A stretch of DNA of 64,000 bases from Faecalibacterium prausnitzii (lineage in GTDB: Bacteria; Bacillota; Clostridia; Oscillospirales; Ruminococcaceae): NCBI RefSeq assembly GCF_003324185.1, contig NZ_PXUP01000006.1:62001-126000 (forward strand). Direction: 5' to 3'. A program made the translations under genes and the position numbers. The stretch's first letter is position 1, and every line of letters begins with the position of its first letter. The notes beneath the pieces are model-generated. The model was given only the letters and a program-made list of their open reading frames with translations, was not told where the DNA came from and did not search any database. Positions 16,569 to 23,539 of the stretch are shown piece after piece.

Positions 16569-17522
16569 ATGGATTTTTACGGAACCATCGGCCCTGCCTG
16601 TGCCGATGTAAAGCTTTTGCAGCAGATGGTGGAAGCCGGTATGACCGGCATCCGCATGAACCTTTCTCACGGGCCGCTGGCAGCGCACAAGGACTGGCTG
16701 GCGCTGCTGTGCAAAGCCGGGGTCAAAAAGCTTCTCATTGATCTGCAGGGGCCGGAATTGCGCATCGGCCGTCTGCCGCAGCCGCTGTCCCTGACCGCCG
16801 GGCAGACCGTGCGTCTGGGCGCGCAGGGCATCCCCTGCCCTGCCGCGCTGGTGCAGGGTGTGCAGCCCGGGCAGGAGCTGCTGCTGGATGACGGCAAGCT
16901 GCTGGCACGGGTGGACACCGCAGAGCCGGAAGCACTCGTGTGCACCGTAGTGCGGGGCGGAGTGCTGCAAAGCCGCAAAAGTCTGGCAGCACCGGGGGCG
17001 GATATCCAGATGCCCACCCTGACCACCGAGGACAAGGAGAACCTTGCCATCGCCGCCGGTTGCGGCGTTACCGGGGTCATGCTGCCCTTTGTGCGCGGCG
17101 CTGCGGATATCCGCAACCTGCGGCAGGCGCTGGCAGAGGCCGGTGCACCCGGGCTGAAGATCCTTGCCAAAATTGAAAACCTTGCGGGCGTACAGGCGCT
17201 GCCGGAGTTTTTGCCGCTGGTGGACGAGGTGGTCATTGCCCGGGGCGACCTTGGCAACGCCATGCCCCTGTGGGAGCTGCCCCGCTGCCAGAAGCAGCTT
17301 TCCGCCGCCTGCCGGGCAGCCGGGGTACCCTTTATGGTGGTGACCCAGATGCTGGACAGCATGCACACCCGGGCTGTACCCACCCGCGCCGAGGTGAGCG
17401 ACATCTACAACGCCGTACTGGACGGCGCATCCAGCCTGATGCTCACCGGCGAGACCGCCGCCGGACAGTATCCGGTGCAGGCCATGGAGTATCTGGTGCG
17501 CACCGCCCGCACGGCGATGTGA
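16569..17522 (+). CDS. Pyruvate kinase homologue lacking the C-terminal domain
   Basis: Resembles pyruvate kinase but is only 317 residues against about 470-590. Present: TIGPACAD near residue 6, MTGIRMNLSHG near 30, LLIDLQGPELRIG near 57, a short B-domain, ILAKIENLAG near 200 (catalytic Lys), VVIARGDLG near 223 (metal Asp), VTQMLDSM near 257 and SLMLTGETAAGQYP near 288. The whole C-terminal regulatory domain is absent, so it would be a single-barrel protein without the usual effector site. The start follows AGGAGG. Whether it works in glycolysis, has another 2-keto acid substrate, or is regulatory cannot be told. Confidence 0.8.
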   Translation: MDFYGTIGPACADVKLLQQMVEAGMTGIRMNLSHGPLAAHKDWLALLCKAGVKKLLIDLQGPELRIGRLPQPLSLTAGQTVRLGAQGIPCPAALVQGVQPGQELLLDDGKLLARVDTAEPEALVCTVVRGGVLQSRKSLAAPGADIQMPTLTTEDKENLAIAAGCGVTGVMLPFVRGAADIRNLRQALAEAGAPGLKILAKIENLAGVQALPEFLPLVDEVVIARGDLGNAMPLWELPRCQKQLSAACRAAGVPFMVVTQMLDSMHTRAVPTRAEVSDIYNAVLDGASSLMLTGETAAGQYPVQAMEYLVRTARTAM

Positions 17523-17590
17523 CAGGGGCTGATTCAGAATGCCCTCCGCTGCGCTCTGGGCATCATCAGAGGAAAAATTATTTTTTATTT

Positions 17591-17631
17591 GGGCTTCCGA
17601 AAAGTCTGCGGACTTTTCGGAAGCCCTTTTT
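17591..17631 (+). terminator. Terminator of the pyruvate-kinase-like gene
   Basis: Perfect 16-bp stem GGGCTTCCGAAAAGTC / GACTTTTCGGAAGCCC with loop TGCG, then TTTTT. Confidence 0.95.
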
Positions 17632-17693
17632 CACGGAAAGGGGGCGTGACCGAGAGATATTTTTCGCAAAAGGATAGCATCTTTTGTCTGCTT

Positions 17694-17708
17694 CCTGTAT
17701 AATACAGG
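17694..17708 (+). promoter_or_regulatory. -10 element inside a palindromic operator-like site
   Basis: CCTGTATAATACAGG is a perfect palindrome that contains TATAAT (17698-17703), about 40 bases before the PfkB gene. No good -35 hexamer is visible. A repressor bound here would cover the -10 region. Confidence 0.5.
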
Positions 17709-17742
17709 TAAAATCAACTGAAGTCAGAAAGGTTTATCGTTT

Positions 17743-18675
17743 ATGGGCATCGTAGTCATCGGAGCTGTTTTTGTGGATATCAAGGGCTATCCCCTTTCCA
17801 CCTATATCCCCGGCGGGCGCAACGCCGGACGCATCGAGCAGGTACACGGCGGTGTGAGCCGCAACGTGGTGGAGGATATCGCCAACGTAGAGCTGCGCCC
17901 CACCTTTGTGGGTCTGGTGGATGACACCGGCATGGGACAGGACGTCATCGACAAGCTGGCAAGGCACAAGGTCAACACCCGCTTTATCCAGAAAAAGCCG
18001 GACGGCATGGGCACATGGCTGGCCATTTTTGACAACGACGGCGATGTGCACGCCGCCATCTCCAAGCGACCGGACACCACCCCGCTGACCGGCCTGCTGC
18101 AGGAGCAGGGCGATGAGATCTTTGCAGACTGCGATTCCATTGCACTGGAGCTGGACCTCGAAAAAGAAACGGTAAAGCAGACCCTGCGCTACGCCAAAAA
18201 GTACGGCAAAAAGGTGTTTGCCGTGGTCTCCAACATGAGCATCGCCATGGAGCGGCGGGATTTTTTGCAGCAGATCGATTGTTTCATCTGCAACCAGCAG
18301 GAGACCGGGCTGCTGTTCTCGGATGACTACGACCACCTCTCCCCGGACGAGATGTGCCGGGTGCTCACGGGCAACGTGCGCAGCGCCAACATTCCCAGCA
18401 TGGTGGTGACCATGGGCGGGCAGGGCGCGGTATACGCCTGTGCGGACGGTGACTGCGGCATCGTGCCCGCCAAAAAGGTGGACGTTATGGACACCACCGG
18501 CGCGGGGGACGCCTTCTTTGCCGGCACGGTCATCGGCCTGACCTACGGCAAAACGCTGGCAGAATCCTGCGAGATCGGCAGCCGTCTTGCTGCTTCGGTC
18601 ATCTGCATCACCGAGAACGTCTGTCCCCGCTTCCGCCCGCAGGAGTTCGGGCTGGATGTACCGGTGGTGGACTGA
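17743..18675 (+). CDS. PfkB family carbohydrate/nucleoside kinase
   Basis: ATP-dependent sugar or nucleoside kinase of the ribokinase family; the substrate cannot be read from the sequence. The 310-residue protein begins MGIVVIGAVFVDIKGYP and has the GGVSRNVVEDIA signature near residue 36, VVTMGGQGAVYA near 222 and the catalytic anion-hole motif DTTGAGDAFFAG near 247, with the general-base Asp. An AAAGG stands upstream of the start. It is a single gene behind a palindrome-covered -10 element. Confidence 0.9.
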   Translation: MGIVVIGAVFVDIKGYPLSTYIPGGRNAGRIEQVHGGVSRNVVEDIANVELRPTFVGLVDDTGMGQDVIDKLARHKVNTRFIQKKPDGMGTWLAIFDNDGDVHAAISKRPDTTPLTGLLQEQGDEIFADCDSIALELDLEKETVKQTLRYAKKYGKKVFAVVSNMSIAMERRDFLQQIDCFICNQQETGLLFSDDYDHLSPDEMCRVLTGNVRSANIPSMVVTMGGQGAVYACADGDCGIVPAKKVDVMDTTGAGDAFFAGTVIGLTYGKTLAESCEIGSRLAASVICITENVCPRFRPQEFGLDVPVVD

Positions 18676-18719
18676 CGATTTAAACGGTTGAATTTTTGCG
18701 CAAAACCGCATTTTCCCCC

Positions 18720-18748
18720 TTGACAGAAGCGGCAGTTTCTGGTATCAA
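18720..18748 (+). promoter_or_regulatory. Promoter of the oadB-like gene
   Basis: Perfect TTGACA (18720-18725), 17-base spacer, TATCAA (18743-18748). It drives a leader of about 190 bases. Confidence 0.85.
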
Positions 18749-18755
18749 TAAAAAA

Positions 18756-18871
18756 GATAAAGGGGAGTAAAGGGCAGCCCGCCGGTCAAGGCTTTTTCCG
18801 GCAGGCCGCTGCATGGCAGCGTCATCACGGCAGCAATGCCCGATGTCATGTGTTCGCTTGAGACTTTTGTC
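18756..18871 (+). ncRNA. yybP-ykoY (manganese) riboswitch candidate
   Basis: The leader starts GATAAAGGGGAGTAA and closes with CTTGAGACTTTTGTC; the first bases can pair with CTTTTGTC to form P1, and GGGGAGTA and GAGAC match what I recall of the conserved yybP-ykoY core, as does GTCATCACGG in the middle. The 3' P1 strand is also the 5' arm of the terminator at 18860-18907, so ligand binding would favour read-through. The same layout recurs at 27044-27148. Class assignment is from memory of the consensus. Confidence 0.7.
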
Positions 18872-18907
18872 ACAGATCTTACGCTGTGGCAAGGGTCTCT
18901 TTTTTTC
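18860..18907 (+). terminator. Riboswitch expression-platform terminator
   Basis: A 16-bp stem with wobble pairs, GAGACTTTTGTCACAG / CTGTGGCAAGGGTCTC (18860-18875, 18884-18899), followed by eight Ts. It lies 40 bases before the oadB-like start and overlaps the riboswitch P1 strand. Confidence 0.9.
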
Positions 18908-18946
18908 TTGCCGCAGCATCAAAACAAAAGGAGGCAGGAAAACATT

Positions 18947-20077
18947 ATGAATTTCTGGAACACATTCGCCGCGCTCTTTTCAAACTTCGGGGCGCTGACA
19001 TGGCAGATGGTGGTCATGTGGGGCATCGGTGCCCTGCTCATTTACCTTGCCATCGTCAAAAAGATGGAGCCCAGTCTGCTGCTGCCCATGGGGTTCGGCG
19101 CCATTCTGGTCAATCTTCCCGCATCCGGCGCCATCACGCAGGGAGACACCGTTGGCCCCATCTCTGCCCTGTTCGAGGCAGGGATGTCCAACGAGCTGTT
19201 CCCGCTGCTGCTGTTCATCGGCATCGGTGCCATGATCGATTTTGGCCCGCTGCTGGAAAAGCCGTGGCTCATGCTGTTTGGCGCAGCGGCACAGTTCGGC
19301 ATCTTTTTCACCCTGTTTCTGGCCGGGTTCTTCTTTGATATGAAGGACGCCGCGTCCATTGCGGTCATCGGCGCAGCGGACGGCCCCACCGCCATTTTTG
19401 TGGCAAACACCCTGAAATCCCAGTATCTGGGCGCTATTATGGTGGCAGCTTACAGCTACATGGCGCTGGTGCCCATCGTGCAGCCGCCGGTCATCCGTCT
19501 GCTGACCACCCAGAAGGAACGCCGCATCCGTATGCCCTACGAAAAAGGCAATGTCACCCAGCTGACCAAGATCCTGTTCCCTGTTGTGGTCACGGTGGTC
19601 GCCGGTCTGGTAGCCCCGGCCAGCGTGGCGCTGGTGGGCTTTTTGATGTTCGGCAACCTGCTGCGGGAATGCGGGGTGCTGAACTCCCTGAGCGAGACCG
19701 CCCAGAACGTACTGGCAAACCTCATCACCCTGCTGCTGGGTCTGACCGTAGCCGGGCAGATGACCGCCGACAAGTTTGTCCGGCCGGACACTTTGCTCAT
19801 CATGGCGCTGGGTCTTGTAGCCTTTATCTTTGATACCGCTGGCGGCGTGCTGTTCGCCAAGCTGGTGAACCTCTTCCTGCCCGAGGGCAAAAAGCTGAAC
19901 CCCATGATCGGCGCGGCAGGCATCTCGGCCTTCCCCATGAGCGGACGCGTGGTCAACAAGATGGGTCTGGCCGAGGACAACCAGAATTTCCTACTGATGT
20001 ATTCCATCAGCGTCAACGTTTCCGGGCAGATCGCATCCGTCCTTGCCGGCGGACTGATCCTTTCCCTGATGGCTTAA
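18947..20077 (+). CDS. Sodium-ion-translocating decarboxylase beta-subunit homologue (OadB/GcdB)
   Basis: Integral membrane protein of the OadB/GcdB/MmdB family, which couples decarboxylation to sodium export. The 376-residue protein has many hydrophobic segments, AVIGAADGPTAIFVANTL near residue 143 with the Asp known to be essential in OadB, and GAAGISAFPMSGRVVNKMG near 325, the second conserved ion-site region. The start at 18947 follows AAAGGAGG. No alpha (carboxyltransferase) or biotin-carrier gene is near; only a tiny gamma-like ORF follows. With a probable manganese riboswitch upstream, a role in ion export without a decarboxylase partner is possible. Confidence 0.85.
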   Translation: MNFWNTFAALFSNFGALTWQMVVMWGIGALLIYLAIVKKMEPSLLLPMGFGAILVNLPASGAITQGDTVGPISALFEAGMSNELFPLLLFIGIGAMIDFGPLLEKPWLMLFGAAAQFGIFFTLFLAGFFFDMKDAASIAVIGAADGPTAIFVANTLKSQYLGAIMVAAYSYMALVPIVQPPVIRLLTTQKERRIRMPYEKGNVTQLTKILFPVVVTVVAGLVAPASVALVGFLMFGNLLRECGVLNSLSETAQNVLANLITLLLGLTVAGQMTADKFVRPDTLLIMALGLVAFIFDTAGGVLFAKLVNLFLPEGKKLNPMIGAAGISAFPMSGRVVNKMGLAEDNQNFLLMYSISVNVSGQIASVLAGGLILSLMA

Positions 20078-20090
20078 CGGAGGTGCCTTT

Positions 20091-20219
20091 ATGCTTCATC
20101 TTTCTTCCTGGATGACCACTCTGCCCATGATGCTCATCGGCATGACCGGTATCCTGCTGGTCATCGGCTTTCTCGTGCTGGTGGTGATGGCGCTGAACTG
20201 CCTCACCCGCCGCAAGTAA
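20091..20219 (+). CDS. 42-residue membrane protein, possible minimal OadG (gamma subunit)
   Basis: Begins ATGCTTCATC at 20091, only 13 bases after the oadB-like stop, with ACGGAGG seven bases upstream. The product has a short N-terminus, one hydrophobic helix (about residues 13-37) and a basic end (LTRRK). OadG subunits are single-span proteins that assemble with OadB, but are usually longer (about 80 residues), so this may be a reduced gamma subunit or an unrelated micropeptide partner. A terminator follows, so it is the last cistron. Confidence 0.75.
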   Translation: MLHLSSWMTTLPMMLIGMTGILLVIGFLVLVVMALNCLTRRK

Positions 20220-20240
20220 AAGAAAAAAATAGGATAAGCA

Positions 20241-20284
20241 AGCCGCCTGGGAGGATCTGCGGATCTTCCCTGGCGGCTTTTTTC
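20241..20284 (+). terminator. Terminator of the oadB-like operon
   Basis: Stem AGCCGCCTGGGAGGATC / GATCTTCCCTGGCGGCT (20241-20278, with a mismatched centre) followed by TTTTTT. Confidence 0.9.
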
Positions 20285-20315
20285 ACAGGCGCAGACGGCG
20301 CTGCTTTTGCCGGAT

Positions 20316-21146
20316 TCATCCCCGGGCGTCCTGCCGGGTGGTGTGGAAGTACTCCTTGGGGGTCATGCCGTACTCCTTTTTAAAGGCGCGGAAAAAGTGG
20401 TTGTAGCCGCCAAAGCCGCTGGTCTTGTACACCTCGGTAATGGGCAGCCCCTGCTCGATGAGGGTGCAGCAGCGGTCCAACCGCGCCTTTACGATGTAGC
20501 GGTGCACCGTCTGCCCGGTCTGGCGTTTAAATTCCCGGGCAATATGTTCCCGGGAGACGAAGAACTCCTTCTCCAGCCGTTCCAGCGTCAGCTCCTCGGT
20601 AAGATGCGCCTGAATAAACAGGAACACCTCGTCCAGCATCAGGTGGTGGCGGCTGACCGATGCGGTGTGGAACTCCGCATGGATGCAGGCACGCAGCGCC
20701 AGCACCACGAACATCTGCAGAATACCGTGCTCGAACACCGCTGCGCCGAACTGGGTGCGCTCCTGCGGGAGCATCAGCAGCTTCCGGGCAAGGTTTTTCA
20801 GCAGCATATAGATCTGGCTGTCCGGGCGGACAGCCACCTGCCGGAAGGGGACTACGTTGAAGCTTTTTTCAAGGTCGGTGTCTGCATCCGAAAGCTGCGC
20901 CAGCGTCTGGGGGGACAGCTGTACCCGGATAAGCTCCAGCGGGCCGTAGGCACCGGCATATTCCAGCCTGCCGCCCTGACCGGGCTTGAAGATGATCAGG
21001 TTCTGCTGTTGGGCGGGCAGCACCACCTCACTGCACCGGAACACACCGCTGCCCCGCATGACCAGAAACAAATCATAATACGCGCCGGAATAAAACTCCC
21101 GGACGGCGCTCTGCTCAAAAAAATAACGCTTGACTGTATAGTTCAC
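20316..21146 (-). CDS. AraC family transcriptional regulator
   Basis: Likely activator of the divergent transporter-esterase-reductase operon. The 276-residue protein has an N-terminal cupin-like sensing region (about 10-150) and two C-terminal helix-turn-helix motifs (about 175-270): LTLERLEKEFFVSREHIAREFK and ITEVYKTSGFGGYNHFFRAFKKEYGMTP, the AraC signature. The start is a GTG at 21146, chosen for GGAGG eight bases upstream; the open frame further up is the intergenic region. The effector is unknown. Confidence 0.9.
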   Translation of the reverse strand: MNYTVKRYFFEQSAVREFYSGAYYDLFLVMRGSGVFRCSEVVLPAQQQNLIIFKPGQGGRLEYAGAYGPLELIRVQLSPQTLAQLSDADTDLEKSFNVVPFRQVAVRPDSQIYMLLKNLARKLLMLPQERTQFGAAVFEHGILQMFVVLALRACIHAEFHTASVSRHHLMLDEVFLFIQAHLTEELTLERLEKEFFVSREHIAREFKRQTGQTVHRYIVKARLDRCCTLIEQGLPITEVYKTSGFGGYNHFFRAFKKEYGMTPKEYFHTTRQDARG

Positions 21147-21184
21147 CAAAAAAACCTCCGTGAAACTGTCATGTGCAACAATTT

Positions 21185-21291
21185 GTTGTACACAACAGAA
21201 AAGTACAACTGTTATAATTGCATAATACATCAATTCGTGATAGTTTTCAATCATTTTTTGGATATGTATTGATGGAAATTTAACGTATAAT
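21185..21291 (+). promoter_or_regulatory. Divergent control region with inverted repeat and -10 element
   Basis: An inverted pair GTTGTAC / GTACAAC (21185-21191, 21203-21209) lies between the regulator and the transporter. A perfect TATAAT (21286-21291) precedes the transporter by about 70 bases but has no good -35, which is usual for an activator-dependent promoter. Confidence 0.5.
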
Positions 21292-21361
21292 GCAAAGTGT
21301 AGAAAAGAGACTTGTGCGAAAAGTCTCGTGGTTTCACTGTTTTTAAGGAGGATAAAACACA

Positions 21362-22750
21362 ATGGACCAGAAAAAGACCGTCCGACCCTTCTCCATGAAG
21401 GACAAGATCGGCTATACACTGGGCGATCTGGGCTGCTGCTTTACTGAGCAGTACCGTGCCATGTATCTGTCGATCTTCTACACCCTGATCCTGCAGGTCA
21501 ACCCCTTCCATGTGGGTATCCTGCTGCTGGTCACCAAGATCTGGGACGCCGTGAACGACCCCATCATCGGCGCGATCGTGGACTCCCGCAAGGCCACCAA
21601 GGGCGGCAAGTTCATCCCTTGGATCCGCGCCTTCTCCTTCCCCATGGCAGTGCTGTGCATACTGGGCTTTGTCAATGTGGGCAATATCAACTACGGCCTG
21701 CGTCTGGCCTACATGTTCGTCACCTACGTTCTGTACGAGGCACTGTACACCTGCGTCAACGTGCCCTTCGGTACCCTGTCCAGCGTGATGACCGATGATG
21801 TCAGCCAGCGCACCGCACTGTCCCGCTACCGCAGCCTTGGCGGCACCATCTTCATGACCGTCATGGTCATGATCGGCCCCCTGTTCCTGTATGTGGACAA
21901 CAAGCCCGTGGCTGGCCGCTTCCTGATGCTGGCCTGCATCTGCGCTATGCTGGGCCTGCTGTGCCTGCAGATCACCTGCGTGTGGTGCAAGGAGCGCGTG
22001 GAAGTGCCCGAGCGTCCGCAGGGCGAAAAGCTGAACTACCTGCACGTGCTTAAGGAGATCTCTCATAACAAGGCTCTGCTGGGCGTTATGTTCTTCAGCC
22101 TGACCGGCATGATCGGTGCTTCCGTGGTCAACGGTCTGAACACCTACCTGTATAAGGACTTCTTCGGCAACGTTAAAATTCAGGCTGTCTCCGGTATGCT
22201 GAGCGTTCTGTACGCTGTGCTGTCCTTTGCCATCACCCAGCCTCTGGCCAACAAGTTCGGCAAGAAGGAGTGGTGCTGCATGGGTGCCGGCTTTGCCGCC
22301 ATCGTGTTCGGCATCCTGTTCTTCTTCCCCGTCCATAACCCCGTGGCCTTCATCGTCATCAACGGTATCTGCTATCTGGGCGCTTCCGGTATGCAGGTGC
22401 TGATCTGGGCCATGGTCAACGACGCCATCGACTACCACGAGCTGCAGACCGGCGAGCGTAACGAGGGCATCGTCTACTCCACCTACTCCTTCTTCCGCAA
22501 GCTTGCAAGCGCCATTTCCGGCAGCCTGTCCAGCTTTGTGCTGGGTGCTATCGGCTACAACGTGACCGCAGGCGCTGTGCAGACCGCAGGCGTTGTAAAC
22601 GCTATCTGGAAGAGCTACACCGGCGTCTACTTCCTGGGCTACGGCATTGCAGTTGCCATCCTGTTCTTCGTCTACCCCCTGACCAAGCAGAAGACTGCCG
22701 AGATGCTGACCGAGCTGAAGGCTCGCCGCGCCGCAAAGGAGAGCAAGTAA
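21362..22750 (+). CDS. GPH-family glycoside/cation symporter (MFS)
   Basis: Twelve-helix membrane carrier of the glycoside-pentoside-hexuronide:cation symporter family (MelB-like). The 462-residue protein shows KIGYTLGDLGCCFTEQYRAMYLSIFYT at the N-terminus and KIWDAVNDPIIGAIVDSRKATKGGKFIPWI near 60, the diagnostic GPH motif, and VNDAIDYHELQTGERNEGIVYSTYSFFRK near 357. AAGGAGG precedes the start. It is the first gene of an operon with an esterase (3-base gap) and an ene-reductase, so its cargo may be a phenolic glycoside or ester rather than a plain sugar. Confidence 0.92.
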   Translation: MDQKKTVRPFSMKDKIGYTLGDLGCCFTEQYRAMYLSIFYTLILQVNPFHVGILLLVTKIWDAVNDPIIGAIVDSRKATKGGKFIPWIRAFSFPMAVLCILGFVNVGNINYGLRLAYMFVTYVLYEALYTCVNVPFGTLSSVMTDDVSQRTALSRYRSLGGTIFMTVMVMIGPLFLYVDNKPVAGRFLMLACICAMLGLLCLQITCVWCKERVEVPERPQGEKLNYLHVLKEISHNKALLGVMFFSLTGMIGASVVNGLNTYLYKDFFGNVKIQAVSGMLSVLYAVLSFAITQPLANKFGKKEWCCMGAGFAAIVFGILFFFPVHNPVAFIVINGICYLGASGMQVLIWAMVNDAIDYHELQTGERNEGIVYSTYSFFRKLASAISGSLSSFVLGAIGYNVTAGAVQTAGVVNAIWKSYTGVYFLGYGIAVAILFFVYPLTKQKTAEMLTELKARRAAKESK

Positions 22751-22753
22751 ACC

Positions 22754-23509
22754 ATGAAGATTTTACAGGTTCAGTTTAAAAACCGCAATGGTCACACTCT
22801 GCGCGGCATCGTGACCCTGCCCGATACCGAGGGCAAGGTACCCTTTGTGGTGCACCTGCACGGCTTTGCCGGCAGCTGCAGCGGCTACAAGTCCATGTAC
22901 ACCCACCTGTCCCGCGCTTTGGCAGCGCAGGGCATCGGCAGCGCCCGGTTCGATTTCTACGGCAACGGCGAGAGCGACGGCGAGTTCGAGGATATGAGCT
23001 TCGACGGCCTGCACACCGATGCACAGGATATCTTTGCATGGGCCGCTGAGCAGCCCTATGTGGACAGCGAAAAGCTGTTCCTCTCCGGCCAGAGCATGGG
23101 CGGCTACATTGCCGCTTCCTGCGCACCGGTCATCCAGCCCCACGGCCTGATCCTGCTGTGCCCGGGCGCCGGGATGTGGTTCGGCTGCGCACAGCGTGCC
23201 GACGGCGTTGTGCAGACCGGCAGGGACTACACCGACATGGAGGGTCTGTGCTACAAGATGGCCTTTAACTACGAGATGGCAAAGCACCCCGATCCCTTTA
23301 CCGAGGCCAAGGGCTACAACGGCCCGGTGCTGCTGCTGCGCGCCGACGATGACCGTCTGGTAGACGAGGGCACCTGCAGCCGTTACGCACAGGTGTACAC
23401 CGCACCCGAGGTGGACACCATTGCAGGCGGCGGCCACAACTTTGCCACGCTGGCAGCCCGTGCCGCCGTGGAGGAAAAGACCGCAGCATTCATCAAAGCA
23501 AATCTGTAA
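22754..23509 (+). CDS. Alpha/beta hydrolase, cinnamoyl/feruloyl-esterase-like
   Basis: A 251-residue cytoplasmic serine hydrolase. VHLHGFAGSCSGYKSMYTHLSRALA near 30 forms the oxyanion region, RFDFYGNGESDGEFEDM follows, the nucleophile elbow is SGQSMGGYIAA near residue 115, the acid Asp is in LRADDDRLVDEG near 205 and the His in GGGHNFA near 230. This pattern, including the GNGESDG and GQSMGG stretches, resembles cinnamoyl and feruloyl esterases of gut bacteria. Lying between a GPH carrier and an ene-reductase supports hydrolysis of hydroxycinnamate esters, but other acyl esters are possible. Confidence 0.8.
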   Translation: MKILQVQFKNRNGHTLRGIVTLPDTEGKVPFVVHLHGFAGSCSGYKSMYTHLSRALAAQGIGSARFDFYGNGESDGEFEDMSFDGLHTDAQDIFAWAAEQPYVDSEKLFLSGQSMGGYIAASCAPVIQPHGLILLCPGAGMWFGCAQRADGVVQTGRDYTDMEGLCYKMAFNYEMAKHPDPFTEAKGYNGPVLLLRADDDRLVDEGTCSRYAQVYTAPEVDTIAGGGHNFATLAARAAVEEKTAAFIKANL

Positions 23510-23539
23510 AGCAAAGCGTATCTGCAAGGAGGCTTTTGT

